Positions 6,206 to 8,083 of a stretch of 8,083 nucleotides of DNA are shown here, one piece after another. This DNA is from Candidatus Aciduliprofundum sp. JdFR-45 (GTDB taxonomy: Archaea; Thermoplasmatota; Thermoplasmata; Thermoplasmatales; JdFR-45): the NCBI GenBank assembly GCA_002011395.1, contig MTNG01000138.1, positions 1 to 8,083 of the forward strand, given 5' to 3'. How positions within the stretch are numbered: position 1 is the first letter of the stretch; each line of letters opens with the position of its first letter. Both the position numbers and the translations under genes were made by a program. The notes beneath the pieces are model-generated. The model had not been told where the DNA came from. It saw nothing but the letters and a program-made list of their open reading frames with translations, and did not search any database.

Positions 6206-7351
6206 ATGGAACTGAACAAAATAACCGTTTCAGAGGTTATGGAGAGAAACGTCGTGTGCGTGCACGAAAAGGAGCCACTATCTTCGGTCATAGGCAAGAT
6301 GAAGGAAACGGGCATACATGAGATGCCCGTTGTGGACGCAAAGGGCGCGTTGAAGGGCATATTCAGTTACCGGATGATCGTGCGGCGAAGAAACATACCC
6401 ATCTACAGCAAGGTGGAAAACCTGCTTGTTTATCCGCCTACCATACTTCCCGACGAACCGCTTACATCGGCCATAGAGAAGATGCTCAACGTGGGACACC
6501 GCGTTTTACCCGTGGTTGAACACAGTGGAAGAGTCGTAGGTCTACTCACACGGAGGGCCATAGTTCGCCTTATAAAGAAGCACAGAGAACTGGCGAACAC
6601 CCCCGTGGACGACGTCATGAGCGGCGACCCGGTCGTCGTGAGGGAGGACGAATCTGTGGATGTGGCCGTTGAGCGGATGAGGGGACTTGGGGAGGTCTGC
6701 CTCCCCGTTGTTGACGAACATGGACATCTGAGAGGGATGGTGCTGTTGAGAGACATCGCAAGGTCCTACTGGAGGGAGAAGGAGAGGGAGAGCTATGGGG
6801 AAGTGGTTGGCGAAAAGGAGAGAATGGTCATCCCCGTGAGCAGCGTTATGATGGCACCCGCCTACGTCCGGGCCGGTTCCAGGGTGAAAGATGCACTGGA
6901 GGTCATGGAGGACATGGACGCGTACCTCGTCACCGTGGTGGACGAGGAGATGAAGCCTGTGGGTGTCATAACGGACAAAGACCTCATAGAAACGCTTTAC
7001 TCCACCATTCCTCGCGAAGGCGTGTTTGTGCAGATAACGGGTCTCGACATAGAGGACCCCGAACCCTACGATTACATATACTCCCTTGTGGAGCCGTTCC
7101 TCCACAAACTCTACAAAACGGAGAGATTCAAACCCCAGATCCTCACCTTCCACGTGGAAAGGCATGAAGTTGGTGGCAGGGAGAGCAAATACAGCGTTCG
7201 CGCCCGCCTTGGCACAGACCGCCGGACCTTCTACGCCAAGGGCGTGGACTGGAACCTGTTCAGGGCCGTGCGTGAGGCAATGGATAACCTTGAGAGGATG
7301 GTTATGAGGGAGAAGAAAAAATTGATGGAAATGTCAAAAACAATAAAGTGA
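6206..7351 (+). CDS. Four-CBS-domain protein with C-terminal RaiA/HPF-like domain
   Basis: A 381-residue cytoplasmic protein. Four CBS motifs, arranged as two Bateman modules, lie at about 8-62, 69-126, 133-189 and 210-266. Each shows the PVVD/LPVV strand and a following G-[IVLM]-[FLV] turn: MPVVDAKGALKGIF, LPVVEHSGRVVGLL, LPVVDEHGHLRGMV, VTVVDEEMKPVGVI. CBS pairs usually bind adenine nucleotides (AMP, ATP) or SAM. Residues 273-373 match the beta-alpha-beta-beta-beta-alpha plan of bacterial RaiA/HPF: VQITGLDIED, an amphipathic helix, ILTFHVERHE, KYSVRARLG, RRTFYAKGVD, then a long helix containing AVREAMDNLERMVMREKKKL. That family binds the small ribosomal subunit and shuts down translation. 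CBS proteins acting in archaeal ribosome hibernation have been reported (Dri in Pyrobaculum), which supports the reading. The gene is followed 10 bases later by tldD, probably in the same transcript. The CBS call is secure; the RaiA-like call rests on pattern by eye. Confidence 0.9.
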   Translation: MELNKITVSEVMERNVVCVHEKEPLSSVIGKMKETGIHEMPVVDAKGALKGIFSYRMIVRRRNIPIYSKVENLLVYPPTILPDEPLTSAIEKMLNVGHRVLPVVEHSGRVVGLLTRRAIVRLIKKHRELANTPVDDVMSGDPVVVREDESVDVAVERMRGLGEVCLPVVDEHGHLRGMVLLRDIARSYWREKERESYGEVVGEKERMVIPVSSVMMAPAYVRAGSRVKDALEVMEDMDAYLVTVVDEEMKPVGVITDKDLIETLYSTIPREGVFVQITGLDIEDPEPYDYIYSLVEPFLHKLYKTERFKPQILTFHVERHEVGGRESKYSVRARLGTDRRTFYAKGVDWNLFRAVREAMDNLERMVMREKKKLMEMSKTIK

Positions 7352-7356
7352 GGTGA
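7350..7356 (+). promoter_or_regulatory. Ribosome binding site of tldD overlapping the upstream stop codon
   Basis: GAGGTGA starts within the TGA stop of the CBS-RaiA gene and lies five bases before the ATG at 7362. This overlap implies co-transcription and probably coupled translation. Confidence 0.75.
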
Positions 7357-7361
7357 GCACC

Positions 7362-8083
7362 ATGGAAGACCTGCTTCGGAGTGTTTTGGATGAGATATCC
7401 CGAGAATGCAGATATGCGGAGATAAGGTATGTGAGGAGAAAGTACAGAAGCGCCAGCATGAAAAACGGCTCCTTTCTGGGGCTGGGTTATGACTGCGTGG
7501 GAGGCGTGGCCATACGCGTTTTAAACGGTACATTTGGTTTCGCCGCCACGAATCGGCTTGACAGGGATGGGCTCATGGACGCCGCCAGAAGGGCTTTGAA
7601 GGCCTCCCGTGCGGTAGATTCAAACGTCGTCCTTTCAAAAGAGGAGGCCTATACAGACCGTTGGGAAGTTTCTGAGAAAAGGAAGATCGCCGACGTCTCG
7701 CCGGAGGATATGTACGAGATTCTCAAAAGATGGGATGAAGGCATGGTGGAGAGAGGTGCCGCTATGAGGATACTGGAGCTCCATGACCACGTTGAGGAGC
7801 GAATTTACCTGAATTCAGAGGGTGCCAGAATAGAGAGCAGACTTCCGAGGGTGGGAGCCATGTACTTCGCAGGCGTGATGGTGGACGGCCAGTTTGAGCA
7901 GGGATACCAGCAATTCGGGCGCGCCGGAGGTTACGAGGCGCTGGAGATTTTCAATCTGGATGAACGGCTACCGGCGGAGATGGAGGCGCTTGTAAGAGTG
8001 GCCCGTGCCGGTAAAGGGCCCACGGGAAAGATGGACCTCGTAGTGGGTCCCGAGGTGGCGGGTATAGTCGCACATGAATCCTG
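7362..8083 (+). CDS. tldD: TldD/PmbA family metalloprotease, N-terminal part (cut by window edge)
   Basis: Zinc-dependent peptidase subunit of the TldD/TldE system, which in E. coli matures microcin B17 and degrades the antitoxin CcdA; archaeal members are probably peptide hydrolases. The 240 complete codons visible contain the family's N-terminal features: RYVRRKYRSASMKNG (24-38) as the substrate-groove strand, GGVAIRVLNGTFGFAATN (about 47-64), YLNSEGARIES near the middle, and MDLVVGPEVAGIVAHES at the end. H238 and E239 should be the first two residues of the HExxxH zinc motif, and the frame is cut just after. The remaining roughly 200-plus residues, with the third ligand, lie outside. Its frame has no stop before the window end. 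TldD rather than its inactive-motif partner TldE/PmbA is favoured by the His-Glu; a tldE gene often follows in archaea and may lie just downstream. The ten-base gap after the CBS-RaiA gene suggests an operon. Confidence 0.93.
   Translation, partial: MEDLLRSVLDEISRECRYAEIRYVRRKYRSASMKNGSFLGLGYDCVGGVAIRVLNGTFGFAATNRLDRDGLMDAARRALKASRAVDSNVVLSKEEAYTDRWEVSEKRKIADVSPEDMYEILKRWDEGMVERGAAMRILELHDHVEERIYLNSEGARIESRLPRVGAMYFAGVMVDGQFEQGYQQFGRAGGYEALEIFNLDERLPAEMEALVRVARAGKGPTGKMDLVVGPEVAGIVAHES

Noticed and set aside
6542..7165. A 207-codon open frame on the minus strand inside the CBS-RaiA gene
   Set aside because: It is fully covered by the real gene on the other strand, is rich in His and Val, and has no convincing ribosome binding site or family likeness.
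1..8083. Both window ends fall at a catalytic histidine (ppdK His462 codon, tldD HE motif)
   Set aside because: This is a coincidence of where the window was cut; neither gene looks truncated or frameshifted in the genome.

Overview
The window reads as a piece of an archaeal chromosome, most likely from a euryarchaeal, Thermoplasmatota-like lineage; this placement is an inference. The genes use archaeal TATA boxes (TTTAAATA-type) about 25-30 bases upstream of inferred transcription starts. They carry strong GGAGGTG-type ribosome binding sites, a poly-T terminator follows one gene, and AGG/AGA and ATA codons are common. GC is moderate to high. No RNA gene, insertion sequence, CRISPR array or attachment site was seen.

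Layout. Positions 1-1385 (minus) hold the N-terminal half of pyruvate, phosphate dikinase, cut by the window edge inside the codon of its catalytic histidine. A 107-base gap (1386-1492) holds the dikinase promoter and the terminator of the gene before it. Positions 1493-5935 (minus) hold one very large surface protein of 1480 residues: a family 5 (peptide/dipeptide-type) ABC transporter solute-binding domain on a stalk of six Ig-like repeats, then a leucine heptad coiled coil, one membrane helix and a Glu-rich cytoplasmic tail. A 270-base divergent intergenic region (5936-6205) carries a promoter in each direction and a possible 15-codon leader peptide. Positions 6206-7351 (plus) encode a four-CBS-domain protein whose C-terminal 110 residues look like a RaiA/HPF ribosome-hibernation domain. 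Ten bases later tldD starts (7362, plus), and it is cut at the His-Glu of its zinc-protease motif.

How the parts may work together. The solute-binding protein would capture peptides or other solutes outside the cell, but no permease or ATPase gene lies in the window. The dikinase interconverts pyruvate/ATP/Pi and PEP/AMP/PPi. The CBS-RaiA protein and TldD form a likely two-gene unit: an adenylate-sensing, possibly ribosome-binding factor with a protease subunit. A link to energy status (AMP/ATP), ribosome dormancy and proteolysis is plausible but unproven. The most distinctive items are the CBS-RaiA fusion with its leader ORF, and the stalked, membrane-anchored solute-binding protein.
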